Source: Nephrocerus scutellatus (Eukaryota; Arthropoda; Insecta; Diptera; Pipunculidae). From it: a stretch of DNA of 64,000 nt. The DNA is taken from positions 22,970,254-23,034,253 of the forward strand of contig OX352765.1 in the NCBI GenBank assembly GCA_947095585.1, written 5' to 3'. The notes beneath the pieces were generated by a model that worked only from the letters and a program-made list of their open reading frames with translations, did not search any database and was not told where the DNA came from. Position 1 is the stretch's first letter; each line of letters begins with the position of its first letter. Below, one piece after another: positions 22,313 through 33,720 of the stretch. The position numbers and the translations under genes are program-made.

Positions 22313-22960
22313 TTCCTCGTTTTTTTAATCCGCAGAATCACTTAGGAGACTCCCTATTTGTTGCACCGTTTAAAAATGCGATCCAATGAGATTGAGTTTC
22401 TCGATGCCGTCGCCAGTAACAAAATAGTTGTTGACGACTGGCTTTGTTATGCTATCAATTCCCGCCTGAGAAAGGACATATAACGAGACTTTATAAAGTC
22501 GATTTATGTTCGGAAACATTGTTCTTGACTCAGACTTTATAATATTCTCTGCTCGGTGCCTTCAATAATTGTTAACAATGTTCCGGAATTGTTGCTCCAG
22601 TAGGCTTTTAACATTTCTCAAGGGAGATTTGTATCTCACTAGTTTACTGCTGCCCAGCACACCAAGGAGTTGCCGTTGTATTCTATTGATTTCTGTGACA
22701 AGAAAACTCTTGTAGTTCTGTTACGTACTAATTTCGCGGTTTAGATAACACTCCGTAGAATTTTTGCATTTATTTTCGGGACTGTCGAATTAATACTCAT
22801 CAGAATCACAGAATTCAGTATTTCGATGGTTGAACTTGTATAGGACTTGAAGAGAAGGCAGGCCAGTGCATTATCTAGATGCAGATTTTATCTACTCCGC
22901 AAAGATGACATCTGCTTCCGAGGCACTTTTCTTCCTTAGCCGGCTTAACGCTTTGCTAAC
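22313..22960 (-). pseudogene. Unassigned degenerate coding relic
   Basis: The minus strand holds stretches of open frame (for example VTEINRIQRQLLGVLGSSKL followed by VRYKSPLRNVKSLLEQQFR, and NINRLYKVSLYVLSQAGI) interrupted by stops. The composition and its position behind an RT fragment suggest transposon origin, but I cannot name the domain. Confidence 0.3.
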
Positions 22961-23925
22961 TTACTAACTTCTTTTTAAACCACTTTTGTATATTTGTACT
23001 AAAATCAATATGATACATTGATCTTGCACTTATTGTTTTTTTATGTTATTTTTTCAACTTCATGCTATAACTTACTTTAGAAAGCCACTAACTTATTCAA
23101 AATATTTCACTTGGATCTATCAAAAATAGATTTTGCTTTTCACACTTATATCTTTAAACTTTTTTTAAAACCCATGTTGACCGTGAAAACATTTTTTCGA
23201 ATCAGGTAATGCATTGAATAGCAATAGTATGGAATATTCAGTGAATTGTTGTAACGACTCAAAGAAATACTCGTAAATGGTATAACACATTTGAATAATT
23301 CGGTTTCCACATCACATTTTTTGTTAACTATTCATAGTAACAAATGCTTTGTCATAGATACGAAATTTTACTGCAGTGGTTGGTGGCAGGTACTATTTAT
23401 TCTATTATTAATTGTCAAAATAAAAAAAAACTCGGTAAACAAAATTTGTTTTTATACCCTTCAGCGTGATTTGGTTGACAATTTAATGCTCTTTATAAAT
23501 AACTGGCTTATAATAGAAAGAAGTATGTGGCCTTTGAATAATATTTGTTAGTATTCAGAATGTTTAATCGTATTTTCAATTAACACAATATTTTGGTTAA
23601 TTTTGTTTTGTTAAGTACATCCGAAATGTTTTACATATGCAGTGTACGCGCCTACGCGCGATTTATTACTTTTGTGAGGTCGCTTAAAAACGTAAACTTG
23701 AACAGTTCGTATAAAGTTTTTGTTTTTTATTCATAACTATAAAGTTGATTACTGAGCATGTATGTGAATTATAACATTTTTAAGATAGTGTAAAAAAATT
23801 CAGTATTTCCACCTAAATTTTCAAATTTTCAAAATTGTTTCAAACGGGAAGAAAAAGTTATTAAAAGCAAATAGTACTAAAACCAAAAAAAAAGTTGTAA
23901 AATGTACCATTGATATATCTTTGTA
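22961..23925. other. AT-rich intronic stretch
   Basis: No coding region or repeat recognised. Confidence 0.35.
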
Positions 23926-23929
23926 CGGA

Positions 23930-24560
23930 GTAAGTGTGTGGTTGCCTGGCCAGCTTACAAGAAAATGATATAGAGTGTGGAAAGAGCAGCCTGTATGCAC
24001 ATTTACGGGAAGCTAAGGATCTACATGCGCTCTTCCGGTCGTTATGATCGGCAAGCAGAAGGCGGCGACTGTCAGCTGACAGGACAGTCGACGATAAGCA
24101 AATAGTTAAAGAAGGACTGAAGGCGAATCTTGATTACAATATACCTGTTTTATGCGTGAATAAAGGTTTCGGACTAAACGCCTCTCCAAGGAATTTTAAA
24201 GAAACTGTTTTTGTACCAGAAACCGAAATAGGGGCTAAAGTCTTCTGTGGCAAACTTAATGTGAGTAATTTTATTCTTCTACTACTGGAGCCTGTACCAA
24301 GCTGTAATGATAGCGTTAGAGGAGGTACTATCTTGGTTGAAGTATAATATAGTACATATTTTCAATTGACATTGTAATCTATGCGGATCAGGCGAGAATG
24401 AAGTCGCTTGTACCAGTTTCACTAATGTCAAGGGTGAAGTTTGGCTGCCGCCCAAAATCCATATGATCTGTTCATTGGGACGTCGGTCGTGGGGAACTGC
24501 TGGGCGGACAAAAACGCTTGGTACGGTACGGCTCTCTAGCTACAATCTACAAAACTGACA
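23930..24560 (+). mobile_element. Degenerate non-LTR fragment with RNase H
   Basis: LYGVSVWLP (RT thumb end) at about 23920-23950 is followed, in broken frames, by RNase H-like TEIGAKVFCGKLNV (about 24220-24260) and GTSVVGNCWADKNAWYG (about 24480-24530), the conserved segment after the catalytic His. Many stops are present. Confidence 0.5.
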
Positions 24561-24578
24561 AGTGTCAGGAAGCCTTTT

Positions 24579-24873
24579 AATAATAATAAAATTCGGCGCG
24601 ACAGACAGTTGCGGTCCAAGGCCTAGCTTCTTGCAACCATTTGTGCTGTGCATGTATATTTTTGCACACAAATGAAAGGGACCTACAATTTAATGCTGCA
24701 TCCGAACGGCGAATTGAGAAGCTTACCGTGACAAGTTATTACTCTCGGACGTTTGTCAGATTTTCGCGAGAGGTGGGACACCGTGAAAAATACTTTTGTT
24801 GTTACTGGGATTCGAACCACGAACCTCCTGCTCAGAAGCCATGCTCTTCACCACTGTGCCAAGGCGACAACCG
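24579..24873 (-). mobile_element. tRNA-derived SINE, full-length copy 1
   Basis: On the minus strand it starts with a tRNA-like head: GCCTTGGCACAGTGGTGAAG (A box) and GGTTCGTGGTTCGAATCCC (B box). A body of about 200 bp follows with the hairpin CATTTGTG...CACAAATG, and it ends in CGCGCCGAATTTTATTATTA, a short ATT-rich tail. This is the layout of a Pol III SINE. Confidence 0.75.
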
Positions 24874-26527
24874 AAATGTTTGAGGCAACAAAAAGCTCAG
24901 AAAGGTGTGGGTGGGGGGGATATGAAAGGGTCAAGATGCCCACCGTTATCGTTAAGTGTGCTGCAGCAGCCAATAAAACCTAACCTAACCTACCAAAAAA
25001 AGGTCCTGATCTTGTCGATAACTTTTCATCCACTGAATATAAATTGGTCTTTCTTGCTTGCATTCTGGTTATGAAGGTATATTTTCAAAGTTATTAAAAA
25101 TAATCTATAAGATAACCTACGACAATCTAAAATATGTCAGCTAATAAAAAACATTTTTATTTGTTTGTTTTGATCTGAAACAAATTGAAAACTCGTGGTG
25201 GATTAATTATTTTTTTGCAATTGTAGTTTGTAGTCTTTTTGTTTGTGATTTGTTAATGTTTATCCAGTTCTGAGCTAAGTCTCCAGCTCAATGGGAAGTT
25301 AGTTTAAAATCAATTACAAAATTCCACCCGCACTGACAGACATACATACACGAAAGCGAGCTAAATAAAAATTAAAATATAAAACATTTATCCAATAAGT
25401 TAAAGGACGAGAAATTTAGGTTCTTTTTGTGACATCTATCTGTAGCAACATTCAAGTGTTTATCTGAATATGTACATGGTTACAGTTTCTTTTTAATGTC
25501 AATAATGTAAACAAAAATATCGTAATGTATAAAGAGAAGTTTAATGAAAACGCACATTAGCACAAATCATAAAAAGAGTTTGAAATTTAGAATCTATTTT
25601 TTGTCAAACAAAAATAGATATTCTTACACTAAACTATTTTCCGGGGTTTTCCTAATGAGTATTCACATTTAATTTATTAACTGATTCTTCTTAGGCTGTA
25701 TTGCATTCATTATTAACAAATTTAAATTACAGTTAATGCGACGTAAAATTAAAAACTATATTAGATAATGTACAGTGCAACGATTTGTTGTTCTCGCTCC
25801 ACGAACAAAAAGTACAAATCGGCCGCAATGTGGATAAGCATTTGACATTTAACATCAACGCAGCGGCATACTCTAGTGGCAGTGAATGATGTTTGGTTCA
25901 CAAAACTATTTTTGGCAAATTATATCTTTTTTACGGCGTTCCTCCCTGCTTTCCGTTGTATTTTGCTTCTATTTGGACAGACAAAAGAGCGGTTGTTCGA
26001 ACATTGATTAATTTTATTATAAATTTGGTTGTTCTCAAGATGAAAGGCGTTGCAGTGCAAATCAGTGTGCCAAATGAGTTGAGACGATTTTAATCTAAGT
26101 GCGCTAGTTATTATTTTTGATCGGATTTTTATTTTTGGGTCATTCACATGTTGTTATTGTTTTTGTGAATAATTTAAGCACATAAGTTTGTACTTAAATA
26201 ATTCAATTTATGTAGTTTTCAGTTATTTTTAACTTAAAGACTACCTTGCCTGTGACAAAGGCATGCTAACGAAGGCTACATGAACAACATGCCCAAGTTT
26301 CCCGATCCCTAAAATCCACAGTGGAAGGTTAAAGTTTTGTTTGACCTTTTAAAACCTTTTGAATAAATTGTCATGGAAAATTAAACCAATGGTTACTCTT
26401 TGTAGCGTTTCAGTCAATTTGTGATATCCACTTAACTAAATCGAGGTTTAATGTTCACTGGGGTTGTTTTTGTTCGCAATTCGAACGTCTAGTACCTGGC
26501 TGATAAGCCAGGCTTTCTAATGATAGA
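24874..26527 (+). other. Intronic stretch
   Basis: Nothing recognised apart from short CCTAACCTAACCTA at about 24979. Small frames in 25893-26147 have no homology that I can see. Confidence 0.35.
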
Positions 26528-28205
26528 CATAAGTGGTCATGACTTGAAACAGTAAAAAGACAATAGGAACACTAAAAAACAATAGATGCAGTAGAAACAA
26601 TAAAAAACTAGAATAAAAAATAGAGACAGTAAAAACAGTAAAAGACAATAGAGACAGTAAAACAAGAAAATACTGTCTTTTTCCATAAGTGGTCATGACT
26701 TTAAACTTTGAAACAGTAAAAAGACAGTAGAAACAGAAAAACAGTAGAGGCAGTAGAAACAGTAAAAAACATTAGATACAGTAAATATAAATTAAAATCA
26801 GTAGAATAAACAATAGGTACAGTAAAAAGAGTAAAAAGACAGTATTTATACCCATAAGTGGTCATGACTTTAAACTTTGAAACAGTAAAAAGACAGTAGA
26901 AACAGAAAAAAAACATTAGATACAGTAAAAATATTAAATAGACAGTAGAAACAGTAGAATAAACAATAGAGATAGTAAAAACAGTAAAAGATAATAGAAA
27001 CAGTAAATAGACAGAAGAAACAGTAGATGCAGAAGAAACAGTAAAAACATTAGATACCGTAGAAATCGTAGAACAGTAGAAACAGTAGAAACAGTAGAAT
27101 AAGCTATAGAGACAGTAAAAACAGTAAAAAGACAGTATTGACAGACAGTTAAGTGGTCAGTCATGACTTTAAACATTGAAACAGTAAAAAGACAGAAGAA
27201 ACAGAAAAAACAGTAGATGCAGAAGAAACAGTAAAAACATTAGATACAGTAGAAATCGTAGAACAGTAGAAACAGTAGAATAAGCTATAGAGACAGTAAA
27301 AACAGTAAAAGACAATAGAAACAGAAACAGTAAATAGACAGTAGAAACAGTAGAATAAACAATAGAGACATTAAAAACAGTAAAAAGACAGTATTGACAG
27401 ACAGTTAAGTGGTCAGTCATGACTTTAAACATTGAAACAGTAAAAAGACAGTAGAAACAGAAAAACAGTAGAGGCAGTAGAAACAGTAAAAAACATTAGA
27501 TACAGTAAAAATATTAAATAGACAATAGAAACAGTAGAATAAACAATATAGATAGTAAAAACAGTAAAAGATAATAGAAACAGTAAATAGACAGAAGAAA
27601 CAGTAGATGCAGAAGAAACAGTAAAAACATTAGATACAGTAGAAATCGTAGAACAGTAGAAACAGTAGAAACAGTAGAATAAGCTATAGAGACAGTAAAA
27701 ACAGTAAAAGACAATAGAAACAGTAAATAGACAGTAGAAACAGTAGAATAAACAATAGAGACATTAAAAACAGTAAAAAGACAGTATTGACAGACAGTTA
27801 AGTGGTCAGTCATGACTTTAAACATTGAAACAGTAAAAAGACAGAAGAAACAGAAAAAACAGTAGATGCAGAAGAAACAGTAAAAACATTAGATACAGTA
27901 GAAATCGTAGAACAGTAGAAACAGTAGAAACAGTAGAATAAGCTATAGAGACAGTAAAAACAGTAAAAGACAATAGAAACAGTAAAAACAGTAAAAAAAC
28001 AGTAAAAAGACAGTATTAATACCCATAAGTGGTCATGACTTTAAACTTTGAAACAGTAAAAAGAAAGAAGAAACCGAAAAAAAACAGTAGATAGACAATA
28101 GAAACAGTAAATAGACAGTAGAGACAGTAGAAAAAACAATAGAGACAGTAAAAACCGTAAAAACCGTAAAAACCGTAAAAACCGTAAAAACAGTAGAAAC
28201 AGTAA
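26528..28205. repeat. 1.7-kb minisatellite with higher-order structure
   Basis: Built from 9-12-bp variants of AAACAGTA(A/G)A and GACAGTAGA. A higher-order landmark, AAGTGGTCA(GTCA)TGACTTTAAAC, recurs at 26686, 26854, 27151, 27406, 27800 and 28026, with a shorter form at 26531; spacings run from 151 to 394 bp. The plus strand is purine-rich and has few stops on the minus strand, which creates long artefactual pyrimidine-coded frames. The right end abuts a DINE-like terminus. Confidence 0.9.
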
Positions 28206-28250
28206 AAACAACCCATAAAAATTAAAATTTTTCATGTAAATTCTCTAATA
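28206..28250 (-). mobile_element. DINE-like terminus (copy G)
   Basis: ACAACCCATAAAAATTAAAA...TAAATTCTCTAATAACC is the reverse complement of the conserved 3' end of the family. The subterminal repeat TAAATTCTCTA is at 28237-28247. No central units are found to the right, so only the end remains, joined to the minisatellite. Confidence 0.65.
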
Positions 28251-28419
28251 ACCAAAAGTATACTGAATTCCACTATAAATCTGAAATATAAAAAACACAT
28301 ACGAAGCACTGCAACCCAACAACAAAACAACCCCAATCGTAAAGCAAGCAGTGCACGCGAATTCAATATAGAGAGTTTAAAAAAAAAAACAGAAGATCTT
28401 GTAGAGAGCTTCGAGTTTG

Positions 28420-28640
28420 AGAGGCGTGTTTTGAGAGAAGCGTGTTTTGAGATGCGTAAACACTTAGACCTAACTTAGACCTTTTACTAGAGTCTCTATA
28501 TACTTTTTACGAAAAACCAGTTTTGATAGGTGTTCTGAGACGCGTGTTTGAGACGCGTGTTTGAAACTTAGCTTTGAGATATGTGAAGACTTAAACTTAT
28601 CACTATTTACTTTTCACGAAAAACCAGGTTTGAAGCCAGA
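28420..28640. repeat. Two-unit tandem repeat, about 107 bp
   Basis: GAGA(A/C)GCGTGTTT...TTTTTACGAAAAACCAG is repeated, with ACGAAAAACCAG at about 28509 and 28616. The units are diverged. Confidence 0.55.
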
Positions 28641-30048
28641 GAATCCAGGCAAGTTCTCCTGTAAACTTTGATTAAACTTTATAATGCTCAGAAGATCGTT
28701 ACTTGACTTACCGCCTTGGTCATGGTCAACCTAGAAAGTGTGGTCTACTTTGAGAAGCTGCATCCTCTCATGTAATTGTAAGTAGTTTTTTGCATTCTCT
28801 GGCTATATGCTATCATTAAAACCTTAAAGTCTGTGAACTGGTGGTATAATGAGTTGTAAAATTTAAAATATTTTTCCATCGTGTCCCTAAGCCTCAGTTG
28901 TGGACTTGCCAGGGATATCAGACACGCGTGTATGATTTTTAGCATATTATGGAATTATGCTGTCTTGTATTTCAGCGGAGAATAAAGGCTAAACGCTGAT
29001 TTAGTTAAGGTTTTGCAATTGTTGCATGTATGATACTAGGCTTTTCAAAAGTTTGTATTCAATTAAATCAAAAATTTTGCTTCAAAGTCTTCGAAAAAAG
29101 TCTTCCTTATAAAAGTCTAAAATTTGGTAATGCGGTCTTTTAGGCGGTTAAAGTCTTCCCTTTTTAATTCGGGGAGTTAAACTTTAGTCTAGAATCAATA
29201 GACTTCAGCCGAACTGTCGAGCCAACAGAAATGCATTTAAACATCAGTTGAACCGACAACTGAAGTGATAACTGAATCTGAACTTATTGACTAAAAAGCC
29301 CTTAACAGTTGAACTTTTTCCTTCATGGTAATGCTGTTTTGCTTTTGAATAAGTCTAATTTTTTCTGGTGAAAATCTTTGAGAATAAACTTTCATGCTAA
29401 AGATCTTTCTGAAATTGAGTTTTGGCATGTATCTCGTTGGAATTTTCAATTTGTTTAACATAATTTTGCTGTCTTATAATGACATTTTTGAGAAATTCGT
29501 TTTTTTTTCGCGGCTTTGACGTTCACTTATGTAGAATAAAAAGCCACTTGGCTAGCAATTGTGCTGTGCACGACGAAAATTATTAATAGCACTACGAACA
29601 AATATTCTGACACCAGTAATGTCTCTGCTCCTCGTGCAACACGCTATTACCGATGCGATGCATTTTATGTTTTTTGACTTCCCACTTCATGATAAGAAAA
29701 TAATTTTCATGTCAAATGCACATGTTCTTCCTCTATTTAGCTGCCTCCATCTCCATGCTCCTTGCGGTGAAAATATTTCGAAAATTTAAATTTAAAAATA
29801 ACTAGTTGACATTTTATTAACAAAAAATGCATTAACTCGCGTAAACAAGATAATAAAAGTAACGAAATGCGCGACAATGTCTCATTGCTTTCATCGCTGC
29901 CCACAGATGGATGTGTAGGAAACTATTTTTAGATAAAGTGAAATAACAAATTATTTTCAAATTAACAATTTCTCTTGATATATTTATTTGTTTAGATTTA
30001 TCTGTTTCGTTTTTAAAAACTGACTGACATTTTTGTTACTTGTTACAG
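28641..30048 (+). other. Intronic stretch before coding exon 2
   Basis: No homology recognised. The last 20 bp form a good acceptor (TTTTTGTTACTTGTTACAG). Confidence 0.35.
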
Positions 30049-30087
30049 ATGCTGGGAACAGCATTGCTGGGAAAACGCACAACAAAG
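30049..30087 (+). CDS. Internal coding exon (13 codons) of the large gene
   Basis: Bounded by TTGTTACAG| and AAG|GTAAAT; reads MLGTALLGKRTTK. Phase 0 at both ends. It can follow the 21058 exon or itself supply the start ATG. The next exon lies only 106 bp downstream. The paired tiny exons with clean splice sites in one frame argue for a real gene, although the product is not recognised. Confidence 0.5.
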
Positions 30088-30193
30088 GTAAATAGATACT
30101 TTATGCTTGAGTATAAAATGTGTTATTATTTAATTCTTTAATTCAAGTGAAATACTAAATGTTTGTCCTTTTCTTTTTTTATTCATTTTTCAG

Positions 30194-30233
30194 TCTGTCA
30201 AAAAGAAACCTTTTACTGATCTCGAGCTAAAGG
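30194..30233 (+). CDS. Internal coding exon of the large gene
   Basis: Acceptor TTCATTTTTCAG, donor AAAGG|GTAAGT. Reads SVKKKPFTDLELK plus one base (phase 1). With the previous exon it gives a Lys-rich N-terminus. Its exit phase equals that of the separate start exons at 37744 and 58800, so all three can join the same downstream exon, which is not in this window. Confidence 0.5.
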
Positions 30234-30950
30234 GTAAGTTTGCAAATTATATTTATACAAGTCAAACTGCCTGTTTTACGAATAAGCGTGCTCCTTATTT
30301 GTATTGTTTAGTTTTACATCAGTTGTCAAAAGAAAATATTTCTCCATTCTAAAGTGTGGGATTACTTAATCGTGTGTGCGTGAGTGACCCGGGCAATTAG
30401 TATACTCACAAGTCCAAAACGTTCGTTAGTGAGTCGAACGTTCGACCTATAATTTAAGTAACATTCAATTTTTATTATTAAATTAGATTTGACATACTGA
30501 AAGAAAAAGTATCATTTGAATAGAGTAAATAAACGACTATTAAAAAAAACGACCATACTCTCTTCCTTGTGTCATATCTAAGCGATTGAAAAGTCGAACG
30601 TTTGACTCGCTAACCATAATATCGGTGTAAAAGTCAATTGTCATACAACGAAAATAGATCAAACCATTGCATGACTTTAGATTTGAATGTTTTATGCGTG
30701 CATGTGTGACCGAGCAAGTGACATGGGCAATTAGTATATTGATAACTATTATTTACTAGAATCCCGTTTATAGTCGACATTCGATCGTGATTCATTTTCT
30801 ACATAATTTTATTGAATTTTGTTCTATTAGGTCAGCTGCGAGCGTGTACAAATACGTCATTAGCGTGTGATATTTGTCTTAATTCCCTACAATACCTATG
30901 AAAAAAGAATTTAATTAACTGAATGTTTGCTTTCTACACTCTTCCATATA
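30234..30950 (+). other. Intronic stretch with short internal repeats
   Basis: Contains a perfect 14-bp palindrome GTCGAACGTTCGAC at 30433-30446, echoed by GTCGAACGTTTGAC at about 30592. Two copies of a GTG(A/T)..GGGCAATTAGTATA phrase lie at about 30385 and 30725. No gene was found. Confidence 0.4.
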
Positions 30951-30952
30951 AA

Positions 30953-31230
30953 CTTTAACTTTATCCAGATGCATCCCGCCCATTCTCGAACCCACCCGTA
31001 AAACCCTAGCTTCATCTTCTGACTATCTTCTGACGTACTAACCAATTAAGGGATTCCTTCTTTAGCCGCACTATGGTTATGTGGAATGAACTGCCAGATT
31101 CTGTGTTTCCTCATTTGTATGGTCTGCAGTCATTTAAAACAGACGTGAATAGACATATCATCTGTCCCTCTTCCCGAATTTCCTAACGCCCACGCTGTGC
31201 TAAGAATTATTAGGGTGCAAATTCGTTTAC
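30953..31230 (+). mobile_element. 5'-truncated non-LTR 3' end (CR1/Jockey-like)
   Basis: Matches the C-terminal end of the 51.3-kb copy: CAGATGCATCCCGCC, then RDSFFSRTMVMWNELPDSVF and HLYGLQSFKTDV. Only the last part of ORF2 and a short untranslated end remain. Confidence 0.6.
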
Positions 31231-31837
31231 ATTACATAAAAAAAAACTATGCCAAGTCTCATACTCCTCAGAGACGTTTTATCTTCACGTATTAATATAT
31301 AGATTACTTTTTTGTTTGTTGATGGGATTTAAAAAATTCATCATGTCATGGTAAAATAAGGATTCTCTTAAAATGGTGAAGAAAATAAACTTGTGAACCA
31401 TGCACCACTCACTATAAGCCTTATTTTTTGGACTCTATCTGCAGCTCACTTTTAGTTCTGCACACGAAACAAAGTTAGCAATCAAAAGTAGCGATACATG
31501 TTGAAAAATTGTCGCGAAAAAAATTTGAAAGAAGTCTGTGCTGGGAAGCTGTGAAATAAAAGTGAGTAAAGAGATTTAGAGATATAAGAAGTGTTGCTAC
31601 AGATAGAATAAAAAAAGTGGGTTCGTGGACTTGTGTACGCGCATAAGAAGTTATACTTCTTAAGCGTGATTGAAAGAATAAAGCTTAGTATCCGTGCTTA
31701 AAATCCATACGAGTAGAATGATAAGTGGAGCAACAGGAGATAGTAAATACGATGGACAAAATTTTATTGCACGACACGATACATAAGATGGTTGAGTTCC
31801 TTGCGCAACAAAATGTCACAACAGGATAATTAAGAAT
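31231..31837 (+). other. Intronic stretch
   Basis: Nothing recognised. Confidence 0.3.
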
Positions 31838-32687
31838 GCTCTATAGTATAAAATATAGAAGTATATATAAGACTATAGCATTGACTTACGTATGTCATAT
31901 TCTTGTAAAAATATACATAAAGACTTCAAAAGGCCCTTTAAGAGATATCGAAAAGACCCCCAACAGGATCCCAGGATCCCCAGGATATTAAAATACTCCC
32001 AAATAATAATAGTAATAATAATATTCGGCGCGATAGACCGTTCCGGTCCAAAGTCTATCTTCTCCATTTGTGTTGTGCATGTATATTTTTGCACACAAAT
32101 GGAAGGGACCTACAATTTAATGCCGTATCCGAACGGCGAATTGAGAAGCTTTCCGTGACACGATATTACTCTCGGATGTTTGCCAGACATTCGCGAGAGG
32201 TGCGACCGTAAAAAATACTTTTGGTGTTTTCTGGGATTCGAACCACGAACCCCCTGCTCAGAAATCAATGCACTAACCACAGAGTCACGGCGCATACCCC
32301 TAAAATAACTCGTAAAAGACTCCAAAAATGTCTCCTAAAAGAAACTCCAAAAGCTATTTTCAAAAGACCCATAAAATACTGCCAAAAGATCCCCAAAATA
32401 CCAGCAAAACATTGCCAAAAGGTGACAAAAACACTTCCAAAAAACCCCACAAATACCCCCAAAATTCTACCAAAAGATGATCTAAAGACCGACCAATAAA
32501 CTCTCAAAAGACTCCTAAATTACGACCAAAAGACAACCAGAGGACACCAAAGAAACCTATAGGGTTTCATCCCAAAAAGGAATCCTAAAAAAAGCAGTCT
32601 TCGAGCGAACTTACTTAAAAAGCACATTTTGAGATCCACTGCATTCAATAACACAAAATCATTTCTACACGATGTCTAAAAGTATGC
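31838..32687 (+). mobile_element. Dispersed element carrying an AAAAGACC minisatellite (copy 1)
   Basis: The left flank (AATGCTCTA...ATAAAATA...CATTGACTTAC) and right flank (TTCAATAACACAAAATCATT, then CGATGTCTAAAAGTATGC) match those of the copy at 62578-63246. The interior is a degenerate CCAAAAGACT/CC(A)AAAAGACC array. A SINE has inserted into the array at about 32000-32300. Shared unique ends around a variable array mark this as a transposed unit, not a local satellite. Confidence 0.65.
32000..32300 (-). mobile_element. tRNA-derived SINE, copy 2
   Basis: Minus strand: GCCGTGACTCTGTGGTTAGT head, GGTTCGTGGTTCGAATCCC B box, hairpin CCATTTGTG...CACAAATGG, end CGCGCCGAATATTATTATTA with an ATT-rich tail. 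It is inserted within the minisatellite of the surrounding element. Confidence 0.75.
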
Positions 32688-33449
32688 TTTCAGGTCAGTG
32701 GTCGGATAGTGAGTTAGGTGGAGTTAAATGGGATAGGGCAACCGGGAAACGCCGTATATTTCCACTTGTCACCAATAAAAATAAGATAAAGATTAGGGTT
32801 ATTATTATAAACTCTTTATCGAAAGCTGCTTTCGAAACCGGAGAACAGCAGGTAAAAGGTGAAATAACATTGAAAACATTTTCCAATTTAAGGTTTTAAG
32901 ATCTTTGATATAGTTAATACGAGGGATTCAGAGCGGAAATCTACTTGCTCAACTTTCGGCTTCGTCATCTTTTTATGGAATTTTGTATGGGAATGCACTT
33001 AACAATTGTATTTTGACAATAGATTATTAGTGTCGATTCTAAAGTTTTTGGGTTCGCTGAGGTGAACAGTGATGATAAGACACCTCGATGGGGTCGTGGT
33101 GTTGTTGAGTTGAGTTGTTGTTTTACAACCGCGCAATGTCGGACACTATATTGTTGTTAAATCACCGCTATGGGGATGTTGGGGCGATATGAGTCTAAAA
33201 TTTTACACCCGGTCAACGCTGGGTATACTCAACTAGTACGTCATAGTATCTCAACAAAGTTATTAAATACCTGGAAGGAAATCTCTCTTACAATCAACTT
33301 GTTCACAAAAAAAAATCTTAAAACTCTCTTTCCTTTTATTAAAATATTGTCTCTACTCTCTTTTAGACACAGTCGCATCGTGATACGTAATATATTCGTA
33401 CCATCTGTAAAGATACTAAAGTTGTTAGGACTATCTTTCGTTTATCTTA
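32688..33449 (+). other. Intronic stretch
   Basis: A 75-codon frame (32672-32899) starts in the right flank of the minisatellite element, MSKSMLSGQWSDSELGGVKW, and may be part of that element. No domain was recognised. The rest shows nothing. Confidence 0.3.
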
Positions 33450-33720
33450 ATATATAAAAATTAAACTTTGTCTGTATGTCTGGGTTGTGGTGTAGGGACG
33501 ATTGGGGTAGTTGTTTCTAAGAATTGTTGGTTTGAGATTAACTCGAATACGCGCAATTGATAGTAGATAGGGTTGGTCTTTAGCTGGTGGGGGAGGTGTC
33601 TTTGAGTGGCTGAAAGGGCCTTGGTGGATCTGATGTAGCTAAAATTAAAGGTGCTGATGACGGAGAGGGAATCTTTCTGGTGGAGTGTCGAGTAGTTAAG
33701 GTATTTTTTTCCAAATCTAA
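33450..33720 (+). mobile_element. Fragment of a Helitron- or RTE-like repeat end
   Basis: Begins TTAATATATAAAAATTAAAC followed by TTTGTCTGTATGTCTGG, similar to the start of the element at 40925 (TATATATAAAAGTGAAACTT, TGTATGTATG). What follows is G/T-rich and not recognised. Confidence 0.3.

Noticed and set aside
24805..24870. A- and B-box sequences as genuine tRNA genes (also at 32.2 and 45.3 kb)
   Set aside because: Each is continuous with the same SINE body and tail and does not fold into a complete cloverleaf on inspection.
24976..24992. CCTAACCTAACC run as telomere
   Set aside because: Only about three units, internal, and flies with this gene content do not use such telomeres.
26701..28235. 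Long minus-strand frames rich in Phe, Tyr, Leu and Ser
   Set aside because: They are by-products of the purine-rich minisatellite, follow its period, and have no start context or domain.
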